DNA of 5,626 bases from Acidobacteriaceae bacterium (GTDB lineage: Bacteria > Acidobacteriota > Terriglobia > Bryobacterales > Bryobacteraceae), in assembly GCA_019239585.1 (NCBI GenBank), contig JAFAZU010000445.1, positions 1-5,626 on the forward strand, read 5' to 3'. Of this stretch, positions 1 to 5,626 are shown piece by piece. The notes below the pieces were generated by a model that did no database searches, had not been told where the DNA came from, and worked only from the letters and a program-made list of their open reading frames with translations. The position numbers and the translations under genes were made by a program. The first letter of the stretch is position 1. Every line of letters starts with the position of its first letter.

Positions 1-113
1 CAAGCCATTGCCAGACTCTGAAGAATACTGACAGCCGGTTTAGCCTGCAGTTCTCCATTGATAAGCTCGTATCGTTCAACATCGTTGTTGAGTAGCTTAT
101 CGAGAGCTTTCAT
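1..113 (-). CDS. Uma2-family (DUF820) putative endonuclease, N-terminal part only
   Basis: Only the first 37 codons are present; the gene runs off the low-coordinate end of the window. The reading begins with ATG at 113 and gives MKALDKLLNNDVERYELING followed by ELQAKPAVSILQSLAMA. The block R-Y-E-L-I-N-G-E-L (residues 14-22) followed by K-P is the typical opening of Uma2 proteins, a family with a PD-(D/E)XK restriction-endonuclease-like fold. The catalytic Asp and Glu-x-Lys lie further along and cannot be seen, so activity cannot be judged. The start is supported by the 4-base ATGA overlap with the dehydrogenase stop and by a GGAAG ribosome-binding sequence 7 bases upstream, inside the last codons of that gene. 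Uma2 genes are often scattered in many copies in Acidobacteria and Cyanobacteria, and their biological role is poorly known. The family call rests on a short segment and is moderately sure. Confidence 0.62.
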   Translation of the reverse strand, partial: MKALDKLLNNDVERYELINGELQAKPAVSILQSLAMA

Positions 114-1690
114 GGCGCTACTTCCGGCTCAAACAACCCAAACGTAAACACATCCGATGCCGAGGCAATCGACACGTACTGCTTGCCCCGCACGGAAAAT
201 GTAATGGGCGAAGCGGTCAGTAACTGACCCATGCTGTAATGCCAAAGGTCCTTGCCCGTCCGGGCATCTACGGCAATCAACTGCCCGTCGTCATCTCCAA
301 AAAAGACCAGCCCTCCGGCCGTTGCGACCGTTCCGGCCCACATCGTCCCCGGACCCGTCATCGCATACTGCCATTTCCGCTCGCCGGTGATCGGATCAAG
401 CGCCCGCAAATAAAACTTTCCCGGCTCGGTTGGTATCCCTTCCGCGCCGCCCGCCGCTAGATTGTGCAGCGGTTCCGGCGTATGCTCCGTGCTGATGTAG
501 TTGTCGCATTGCTCCAGCGTGGGAACATAAAGCAGCTTTGTTTCGGGACTGAACGAAGGCGACATCCAATTGGATGCGCCACGGGTTGACGGACATACCC
601 GCCGCCCTTTGGCAATCGGCTCTATATTGGGCTTCTCAATGGGCCTTCCCTTGGCATCAATGCCTTCTGCCCAATCCAATTGATCCACAAATTTGTGAGC
701 ATACAAGTATTGGCCGCTCACCCGGTCCAGCGCGTATAAAAATCCATTGCGGTTCGGGTGCAGCAGCAGCTTGCGAACCTGTCCTCCATAAGGCAGATCA
801 GCCAGCACCGGAATCGACTGCGCATCCCAGTCATGCGTATCGTGCGGAGTGAATTGAAAGTACCACTTCAGCTTTCCTGTTTCACCATCCAGCGCCACAA
901 CGGAATCCGAGTAAAGATTGTCGCCGCGCCGTCCACCTCCGTAATAATCAGGCCAAGGATTACCGGTAGCCCAATAAACAAGATTCAAGTCCGGGTCATA
1001 CGTTCCGGTCATCCACGTTGCGGCTCCGCCATACTGGGTATCAAACTCGCCCCAGGTCTCGGAACCGGGTTCGCCTTTTGCGGGAACAGTATAAAACCGC
1101 CAAAGCTCCTCGCCCGTGGAAGCCGATAAAGCTGCTACATAACCGCGCATTCCCGACTCACCGCCCGATACGCCTACCACCACGCGATCTTTCAACGCCA
1201 AGGGAGCAAGCGAGGCGAAGTAGCCCTTCTTGGTATCGGCAAACTTCTTCTGCCAAAGAACTCCGCCCGTCGAACGCTGCAATGCAACCAGATAAGCATC
1301 TGCCGTCACAAAGAAAACCGTATTGCCCAGGATCGCCACGCCACGATTGACGCTGTCCTGTTGAGCATTCGCCTCACGATAGATCCAAATGGACTTCCCA
1401 CTTTGCGCGTCAATGGCGTCCACCTCATTGCTGTTCGTGACGTACATCACGCCCTTATAAACAATGGGAGTTGCCTCCAGCCGATGTGCGCCATTGACCT
1501 GATAGGTCCACTTCGGAACCAGATGTGCGACATTGCTGCTGTTAATTTGAGTCAGCGGGCTGTAGCGATGAGCGCGGTAATCTCCGTGGTACGTGAGCCA
1601 GCTTTCGGAAGGGCTTCGTAGAATGTCTTGATACTGCACCTGCCCCGAAACAATAAGAACACAGGAGAGAAAGAAAATGAAACGGCGCAT
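110..1690 (-). CDS. PQQ-dependent alcohol dehydrogenase (quinoprotein, methanol/ethanol dehydrogenase-like)
   Basis: This 526-residue protein is predicted to oxidise an alcohol or aldehyde in the periplasm with pyrroloquinoline quinone as cofactor. It starts with a Sec signal peptide (residues 1 to about 17). At least seven propeller-blade motifs of the form A-x-D-x-x-[ST]-G-x-x-x-[WY] are visible near residues 92, 136, 187, 266, 320, 430 and 473, fitting the eight-bladed family fold. Expected active-site residues are Glu178 (GGESG), Asn244 (TGNP), Asp287 as catalytic base, Arg116, Arg314 (HPNRNG) and the PQQ-floor Trp226. Two features are unusual: Asp289 gives a D-W-D motif like the lanthanide-type D-Y-D, and Gln110-Gln111 replace the usual vicinal Cys pair before D-S-V-N-R-G. 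The only mature cysteines are Cys366 and Cys395, probably a structural disulfide. There is no fused haem domain; the cytochrome gene just upstream is the likely electron acceptor. Its stop codon directly abuts this ATG. The substrate cannot be told from sequence. Confidence 0.93.
   Translation of the reverse strand: MRRFIFFLSCVLIVSGQVQYQDILRSPSESWLTYHGDYRAHRYSPLTQINSSNVAHLVPKWTYQVNGAHRLEATPIVYKGVMYVTNSNEVDAIDAQSGKSIWIYREANAQQDSVNRGVAILGNTVFFVTADAYLVALQRSTGGVLWQKKFADTKKGYFASLAPLALKDRVVVGVSGGESGMRGYVAALSASTGEELWRFYTVPAKGEPGSETWGEFDTQYGGAATWMTGTYDPDLNLVYWATGNPWPDYYGGGRRGDNLYSDSVVALDGETGKLKWYFQFTPHDTHDWDAQSIPVLADLPYGGQVRKLLLHPNRNGFLYALDRVSGQYLYAHKFVDQLDWAEGIDAKGRPIEKPNIEPIAKGRRVCPSTRGASNWMSPSFSPETKLLYVPTLEQCDNYISTEHTPEPLHNLAAGGAEGIPTEPGKFYLRALDPITGERKWQYAMTGPGTMWAGTVATAGGLVFFGDDDGQLIAVDARTGKDLWHYSMGQLLTASPITFSVRGKQYVSIASASDVFTFGLFEPEVAP
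121..125 (-). promoter_or_regulatory. Shine-Dalgarno sequence for the Uma2-family gene
   Basis: On the minus strand GGAAG stands 7 bases before the ATG at 113. It lies within the Glu-Val codons near the end of the dehydrogenase gene. Together with the ATGA stop/start overlap it suggests that ribosomes finishing the dehydrogenase can restart on the Uma2 gene. Confidence 0.5.
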
Positions 1691-2515
1691 TTAATTGTCT
1701 CCGGAATGGCGCGAAGACGCACGAGTTTCCTTTAAGTCCGGCCTGACTGACTGTTTACTCAAAAACGCTAACAGATCCTGCAGTTCTTCCTCCCTCAATG
1801 TTTGTCCATAATTACTTGGCATCAAAGATTTTTGCTGAAACTCCACTTGACGAATATCCCCTTTTTGGAGCAGATGAAGCTCCCCCTGACGGTCCAACAC
1901 CTGCACCGAGTAATTGGAATAGTTTTTAGCGACACCCTCAATGCGTCCTCCGTCTTTGAGGATCACCGTCACGCCCCGGAACCCTTCGACCGGATGCTGG
2001 TCGGGATGCAGCACGCCCTCCGTCAGTTGCTTCGCCGTACGGGTTGCGCCGATGTTTGTCAGATCCGGACCAATCAATCCACCTTGTCCCCGAATGGCAT
2101 GGCAATCGCCGCACCCTCCTTTGCTCCAATACACAGTCCGCCCCCGATCCACATTGCCCGGCATGGATAACTCATAAGCTGAAGCGCTGAGGCTCCGAAC
2201 GTAAGTCGCCAGCTCCCAAATGGAGTTATCAGGAAGAGGTGAAGGTGGCATGCCCGCTGCTGGAATCCCGTAACGAATAGTTTTGAAAAGCTGCCCATCC
2301 GACTTTCGTTTCAGGTCCTGATTCTCCGCTAAGTTCGGGCCGCGTCCGCCTTCGGCATTTGCGCCATGACAAGCCGCGCAGCCTTCCCGGAAACGCTTCT
2401 GCCCGGCTTCAATGGCAGTCGTCTGACCCTCGTAAGGATTTGATAATTCAGAGTCTTCTTTATTCTGCGCAGCCACGGACAGCACACAAAAAGCTAGGCA
2501 AAAAACGATACGCAT
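1691..2515 (-). CDS. Exported di-haem cytochrome c (class I domain plus TIGR02603-type haem domain)
   Basis: This 274-residue periplasmic electron carrier has two covalent haem sites. A Sec signal peptide covers residues 1 to about 17 (MRIVFCLAFCVLSVAAQ). Domain 1, about residues 34-110, has C-A-A-C-H at 46-50 and a probable axial Met89 in G-M-P-P. Domain 2, about 122-255, has C-G-D-C-H at 135-139, then I-G-P-D-L-T, a beta-rich insert (about 175-227), and probable axial Met232 in S-L-M-P before a final E-L-Q-D-L-L-A-F-L helix. This layout matches the putative haem-binding domain of Pirellula/Verrucomicrobium type. A charged tail of about 20 residues ends the protein. An ATG 111 bases upstream stays in frame, but it would overlap the TPR gene and add a segment that hides the signal peptide, so the start at 2515 is preferred even though no Shine-Dalgarno sequence is seen there. 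It probably takes electrons from the dehydrogenase encoded immediately after it. Confidence 0.9.
   Translation of the reverse strand: MRIVFCLAFCVLSVAAQNKEDSELSNPYEGQTTAIEAGQKRFREGCAACHGANAEGGRGPNLAENQDLKRKSDGQLFKTIRYGIPAAGMPPSPLPDNSIWELATYVRSLSASAYELSMPGNVDRGRTVYWSKGGCGDCHAIRGQGGLIGPDLTNIGATRTAKQLTEGVLHPDQHPVEGFRGVTVILKDGGRIEGVAKNYSNYSVQVLDRQGELHLLQKGDIRQVEFQQKSLMPSNYGQTLREEELQDLLAFLSKQSVRPDLKETRASSRHSGDN
1699..1702 (-). promoter_or_regulatory. Shine-Dalgarno sequence for the PQQ dehydrogenase
   Basis: On the minus strand GGAG, within CCGGAGA, ends 8 bases before the ATG at 1690 and lies inside the last codons of the cytochrome gene. It is the clearest ribosome-binding sequence in the window and fixes this start, which is also followed by a good signal peptide. 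Confidence 0.65.
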
Positions 2516-2558
2516 TGCTGGATTGTGAGAGAGAAGGGGATCGCTCTTCAGTATACAG

Positions 2559-3605
2559 TTACTTTTTGGGCCCGCTGTCCTTCCATTGCGGCACAGTACC
2601 GGGAGGCGCTTGCGCCAAAGCATCATTTAACGCTGCTTGAATCAGCGCATTGCCCGGTTCCCGCACCGAAGCTTCGTGAAGTTCATTGAGACCTTCGGTC
2701 CAGATACCCAAACGCAACAGAGCCACAGCATAATTTACGCGGATGCCGTTGTGGTCTGGATTTAGACGGAGCGCCTCCCGGTACTTCTCTAAAGCGCCTC
2801 GGATATCTCCTGCCTTTTGAAGGTTCGCCCCCTCATTGTTAATTTTGATCGCAGCCACGGCATTCTGATCTGCCTCGTCCCGCCCATGCAGCAACTTGGC
2901 AAGCTCCGCTTTGATACGATTCGCCTCCTGCGGCTTGCCATCCCGCCGTAGAGCGGTCTGCAAAGCATTCAATGTGGACTGATCTTTCGGGTTCAGCTTA
3001 TAAGCTTCCGAAAGGTGTTCTGCCGCTAAGTGCGGCTGATCCTGTTGCAGATACTCCGCTCCAAGCCGGTATTGCGCGACGGCATCGGACGGACTAAGTT
3101 GGGCGGCGCGTCCATAAGCAAGGAGCGCTCCCCTATCGTCCAACATATTTTTTCGCGCCAACCCCAAATCCGACCAGGCTTCCGCCAAGTCCGGACGCAG
3201 CAATACCGCTTCATTCAGATCCCGCAAAGATTTCTGCCAATCGCTTCTGGCGCTGTAAACTTTTGCTCGCAGATAATACGCATAACCCGCTTCAGGCGTT
3301 TTTCCCCAGAGCTTAGTTGCCTGATTCAAGTGAAGCTCTGCACTGTCGAGATCATTCGTCTGCAAAAAAACGATCCCAAGGTTTAAATGTCCTTGCCCAA
3401 AAGCCGGATTCAGTTTGACAGCCCGCTCGAATGCCTCACGAGCGGCTTGGAATTCGCCTGCTTCGTCCAACGCTTCCCCGAGGGCATTTTGCGCCGCCGG
3501 GGAGCGCGACTGCCGCGTCGCTTCTGCTCGTAATTTTTCAATCGGCGCATCCCCTTGGGCACAAAGGATGCCGCAGCAAACCAGAGCTAAACACCACCCT
3601 TTCAT
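2559..3605 (-). CDS. Exported tetratricopeptide repeat (TPR) protein
   Basis: This 348-residue protein consists almost wholly of TPR helices after an N-terminal signal sequence (residues 1 to about 17, MKGWCLALVCCGILCAQ). About eight repeats can be traced: near 36-69, 70-103, 106-139, 140-173, 174-207, 208-236, 250-283 and 284-317, several ending in the classic L-[NRS]-P. The stretch around residues 237-250 breaks the array into a six-repeat and a two-repeat block. TPR arrays bind other proteins, so a scaffold role in the periplasm is likely, but the partner is unknown. No lipobox is seen. The ATG at 3605 overlaps the CRTAC1-like stop by 4 bases (ATGA) and has an AAGGG sequence 8 bases upstream. 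An in-frame ATG 27 bases earlier is less likely because it puts a polar segment before the signal peptide. The CRTAC1-like gene before it suggests the two products work together. Confidence 0.87.
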   Translation of the reverse strand: MKGWCLALVCCGILCAQGDAPIEKLRAEATRQSRSPAAQNALGEALDEAGEFQAAREAFERAVKLNPAFGQGHLNLGIVFLQTNDLDSAELHLNQATKLWGKTPEAGYAYYLRAKVYSARSDWQKSLRDLNEAVLLRPDLAEAWSDLGLARKNMLDDRGALLAYGRAAQLSPSDAVAQYRLGAEYLQQDQPHLAAEHLSEAYKLNPKDQSTLNALQTALRRDGKPQEANRIKAELAKLLHGRDEADQNAVAAIKINNEGANLQKAGDIRGALEKYREALRLNPDHNGIRVNYAVALLRLGIWTEGLNELHEASVREPGNALIQAALNDALAQAPPGTVPQWKDSGPKK

Positions 3606-5377
3606 GTCACTCGCCCTTTGAACTTCTCGCAACGCGTGATGCCGGAGCCTTCCGTTACATAAATCAATTGATCGGCTCCTACCCCTTTAAGCGCTTCCGT
3701 TCCGCCCGCAGGCCAGCGAATTTCGACATTCGCTTCCACCACTGCTCCAAGCCCGAAGTGAAGGCGGCTGTCATTAGCCGAAAGGTAAGAAGACTGGCTC
3801 AACACTTCCTGCGCTTGTACGGAGTTTCCATAGCGGACCGTGACGCGAGCGCCAACCGCGCTGCGGTTTGACTTAACGCCTATCAGTTTTACTTTGAGCC
3901 AATGCCGATTTCCCGTAAGGTCATTGCGCAGAAGAGAAGGCGGCTCGTTTTGATTCACAATCAAGATGTCCAGGTCCCCATCATTGTCGAAATCGCCAAA
4001 AGCGCAACCCCGGCTGCAATGGAGAGCATCGATGCCTGGACCGGCCTCACCTCCCACCAGTTCTTCAAAACGGCCTTTGCCCAAACCTCTGAAAATAATT
4101 CGGGGTGTTTTGTAAGGCTGATCCGGACGTTTCTGCAATTCCGGGTAGATGCCGCCTGTGACCCAAAAAATATCCGGATTGCCGTCGTTATCTAAATCCT
4201 GAACTCCCACTCCCCAACTGATAAAACGCGTCTCCACAGCTAAGCCGGAACGAAGCGTATTGTCCCGGAACTCGCCTTTGCCGTTGTTCAAATAAACAGC
4301 CGGTGTGTCTGCGGCAAAGTGCGTTTTCACGATGTGCAGATTGCCGTCGAGTGCCATATCTCCCACGCCGACGCCCATCCCCGCCTGCTCCATGCCGTCT
4401 TCGCTTAAAGCAACGCCCCGCTCCATCGCCTGTTCGAGAAGAGTACCATCATGCTGATTTTGAAACAGCAGGCTGGGCGTGGAGTCGCAGGCCAGATAGA
4501 TGTCCGGCCATCCATCGTTGTCGAAATCCGCCGCGACTGCTGTTAGCCCATAACCGCCTTCGGCTTTGCTGATACCGGAAGCGGCGGATACATCCGAAAA
4601 AGTGCCGTCGCCGTTGTTACGGTAAAGCGAGTGGCGTCCGTACGGAAGACCGCGCGGCCCGCAGAAAACATTTTCGGAGTTGCAATTGGCCGTTTCACCG
4701 GCTCGCGGAACAGCCTTCATATCAAACGCAACGTAATTCGAGACAAACAAATCGAGCTTGCCATCCCGGTCATAATCAACAAACGTACAGCCGGAACCAA
4801 AGCGTTGGTTCGGGCCGAGCAGTCCGGCTTCTTTCGTCACGTCGGTAAACGTACCGTTTCCGTTATTGCGGTACAGGGTGTTTTGCGGCCATCCTGTAAT
4901 AAACAGGTCTTCAAAACCGTCGTTGTTGTAATCGCCCACGCTCACGCCATATGCATAACCGGTGTGCAGCAATCCTGCTTTCGATGTCACATCCGTAAAT
5001 GTGCCGTCCCGGTTGTTCTTATAAAGACGGTTCGATGCCGCAGGGGGAGGGTCGCCGAAGCGGGAGCTGGAAAGAACGAGAATATCCAGCCAGCCGTCAT
5101 TATCAAAGTCTAAGAACGCACAGCCGCACCCCATCGCTTCAATCACGTAATCGGCCCGGTCCGGATGACCGCTAATGACGGCCTCTTTTAAACCAGCGGA
5201 TTGGGCGACATCAACAAATCGTGCGGGGAAGGGAAGTCCCGATGGCTTGGGGCGTGGAGCCGCCTTGACGCGGCGTGAACTCATTCCTCCACCGGACGAA
5301 GCCGTTTGCGCGCCGAATAACCGGCTGCACGGAATTGCCAGCGCGCTTAAAGCTCTACGCCGAGTCACAAACAACAT
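3602..5377 (-). CDS. CRTAC1-like protein: FG-GAP/VCBS beta-propeller with C-terminal ASPIC/UnbV domain
   Basis: This 591-residue exported protein is built from FG-GAP/VCBS repeats followed by an ASPIC/UnbV domain. The N-terminus carries R-R-R (6-8) and a hydrophobic stretch to about residue 23, resembling a Tat signal. Six intact calcium-loop motifs D-x-[DN]-x-D-G-x-x-D occur at 90-98, 149-157, 201-209, 284-292, 394-402 and 462-470; a seventh at 340-348 is degenerate, so a seven-bladed propeller is likely. Most blades are followed by N-N-x-x-G-x-F-x-D-V. The family-typical C-G-P-R-G-L-P is at 239-245. The C-terminal domain, about 505-575, has G-A-R-V-T-V, Y-L-S-A-N-D-S-R-L-H-F-G-L-G and R-W-P. 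Such proteins probably bind ligands or partners outside the cytoplasm; no enzymatic function is established. No Shine-Dalgarno sequence precedes the ATG; instead a hairpin ends 5 bases before it. A GTG three codons later is an alternative start that keeps the signal peptide. Confidence 0.9.
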   Translation of the reverse strand: MLFVTRRRALSALAIPCSRLFGAQTASSGGGMSSRRVKAAPRPKPSGLPFPARFVDVAQSAGLKEAVISGHPDRADYVIEAMGCGCAFLDFDNDGWLDILVLSSSRFGDPPPAASNRLYKNNRDGTFTDVTSKAGLLHTGYAYGVSVGDYNNDGFEDLFITGWPQNTLYRNNGNGTFTDVTKEAGLLGPNQRFGSGCTFVDYDRDGKLDLFVSNYVAFDMKAVPRAGETANCNSENVFCGPRGLPYGRHSLYRNNGDGTFSDVSAASGISKAEGGYGLTAVAADFDNDGWPDIYLACDSTPSLLFQNQHDGTLLEQAMERGVALSEDGMEQAGMGVGVGDMALDGNLHIVKTHFAADTPAVYLNNGKGEFRDNTLRSGLAVETRFISWGVGVQDLDNDGNPDIFWVTGGIYPELQKRPDQPYKTPRIIFRGLGKGRFEELVGGEAGPGIDALHCSRGCAFGDFDNDGDLDILIVNQNEPPSLLRNDLTGNRHWLKVKLIGVKSNRSAVGARVTVRYGNSVQAQEVLSQSSYLSANDSRLHFGLGAVVEANVEIRWPAGGTEALKGVGADQLIYVTEGSGITRCEKFKGRVT

Positions 5378-5382
5378 GAGAA

Positions 5383-5410
5383 GGGTAAAGTTAAATTATC
5401 AACCTTACCC
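5383..5410 (-). promoter_or_regulatory. Hairpin between the TonB receptor stop and the CRTAC1-like start (candidate attenuator or weak terminator)
   Basis: On the minus strand GGGTAAGGTTGA (5410-5399) can pair with TTAACTTTACCC (5394-5383) around a four-base TAAT loop. That gives a 12-base-pair stem with two G-T wobbles and no bulge. It begins 8 bases after the receptor stop codon and ends 5 bases before the CRTAC1-like ATG. No pure T run follows, but the next bases across the start codon are T-rich (TTCTCATGTTGTTTG). It could be a weak terminator setting a lower level for the downstream operon, a barrier that modulates translation start, or a processing site. Confidence 0.55.
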
Positions 5411-5418
5411 GTATCACT

Positions 5419-5626
5419 TCAGAAAATTAATCTGAATCCAAGCTCTACCTGCCGGCCAGCTTGATTGCCGTATGTAGCCGTTTGCGCGCCGAACTGGCCA
5501 GCCGGGGCGCCCTGATAAAGAGATTGTCCGAAATCTGCAGCCGATTGGTTCGTGTCAGGAGAACCCAGGTTCAGCTTATTCGTCGCATTGTACGCGGTCA
5601 TTTTTAGCTGCCCTTGCACCCTCTCC
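5419..5626 (-). CDS. TonB-dependent outer-membrane receptor, Oar-like, C-terminal part only
   Basis: Only the last 68 residues are visible; the open frame continues beyond the high-coordinate end of the window, starting with E-R-V-Q-G-Q-L-K-M-T-A-Y-N. The apparent start at 5619 is an internal GTG codon and not a true start. The segment resembles the last beta-strands of large acidobacterial receptors with a carboxypeptidase-like regulatory domain: a strand with x-A-Y-N-A-T-N-K, a glycine/glutamine-rich loop with FG, then G-R-Q-V-E-L-G-F-R-L-I-F at the very end. A terminal phenylalanine on an amphipathic strand is the usual sorting signal for outer-membrane barrel insertion. Such receptors import substrates or bind surface ligands using TonB energy; the ligand cannot be inferred from this part. 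The gene lies 41 bases upstream of the CRTAC1-like gene in the same direction, separated by a hairpin. Confidence 0.72.
   Translation of the reverse strand, partial: ERVQGQLKMTAYNATNKLNLGSPDTNQSAADFGQSLYQGAPAGQFGAQTATYGNQAGRQVELGFRLIF

Noticed and set aside
758..1129. Open frame of 123 codons on the plus strand opposite the PQQ dehydrogenase
   Set aside because: It is antisense to the conserved active-site region of the dehydrogenase and shows no domain of its own.
2550..2555. TATACT, resembling a -10 box, in the 43-base gap before the cytochrome gene on the minus strand
   Set aside because: No matching -35 element is found about 17 bases upstream, and a single six-base match is expected by chance.
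2516..2626. Longer N-terminus for the cytochrome, starting at 2626
   Set aside because: It would overlap the TPR gene by 68 bases and place 37 mostly polar residues before an otherwise perfect signal peptide.
3606..3632. Longer N-terminus for the TPR protein, starting at 3632
   Set aside because: The nine added residues are polar and precede the signal peptide; the ATG at 3605 has the usual ATGA overlap and an AAGGG sequence at good spacing.
3431..3871. Open frame of 146 codons on the plus strand across the TPR/CRTAC1 junction
   Set aside because: It lies opposite two strongly supported genes and its product has no signal, domain or sensible composition.
4181..5111. Recurring short motifs such as CCGTCGTTGT and GCCGTTGTT that look like spaced repeats
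   Set aside because: They encode the repeated D-x-D-x-D-G and N-N-G-D-G-T-F blade motifs of the propeller in frame, so they are protein repeats and not a CRISPR array or DNA repeat.
4631..5113. Open frame of 160 codons on the plus strand opposite the CRTAC1-like gene
   Set aside because: It is antisense to a clear multi-repeat coding region, its product shows no recognisable domain, and its length follows from the codon pattern of the repeats on the other strand.
5282..5284. Internal ATG (residue 32) as the start of the CRTAC1-like protein
   Set aside because: It would remove the export signal, which the family needs for its extracytoplasmic location.

Overview
The window is a densely coded stretch in which every supported gene lies on the minus strand, so the biological order runs from high to low coordinates. 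It suggests a free-living Gram-negative bacterium, most likely of the Acidobacteriota and perhaps of the Solibacter/Bryobacter type. The reasons are an Oar-like TonB-dependent receptor C-terminus, a CRTAC1-type FG-GAP/ASPIC-UnbV protein next to a TPR protein, a cytochrome c domain of the Pirellula/Verrucomicrobium type, a PQQ dehydrogenase and a Uma2-family gene. Planctomycetes or Verrucomicrobia are the main alternatives. Hand-counted lines give about 50-57% G+C. The taxon is an inference, since no marker gene is present.

Layout in transcription order: (1) 5626-5419, last 68 residues of a TonB-dependent outer-membrane receptor; (2) 5410-5383, a strong hairpin in the 41-base gap; (3) 5377-3602, a CRTAC1-like exported beta-propeller protein with a C-terminal ASPIC/UnbV domain; (4) 3605-2559, an exported TPR protein whose ATG overlaps the previous stop by 4 bases; (5) 2515-1691, an exported di-haem cytochrome c; (6) 1690-110, a periplasmic PQQ-dependent alcohol dehydrogenase whose ATG directly abuts the cytochrome stop; (7) 113-1, the first 37 codons of a Uma2-family protein, again with a 4-base ATGA overlap. 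No gap exceeds 43 bases and no internal promoter was convincing, so genes 3 to 7 look like one operon.

The functional core is a periplasmic oxidation module. The quinoprotein would oxidise an alcohol or aldehyde using PQQ and pass electrons to the co-encoded di-haem cytochrome c and on to the respiratory chain. The CRTAC1 and TPR proteins probably bind or scaffold partners outside the cytoplasm; their exact role is unknown.

The points most worth a second look are in the dehydrogenase. It carries an Asp-Trp-Asp motif where lanthanide-dependent methanol dehydrogenases have Asp-Tyr-Asp, so lanthanide use is plausible. It also has Gln-Gln in place of the vicinal Cys-Cys pair that is a hallmark of the family. 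The hairpin before the CRTAC1 gene and the coupling of a Uma2 gene to the end of a metabolic operon are secondary points. I did not find a clearly new defence or mobile system.
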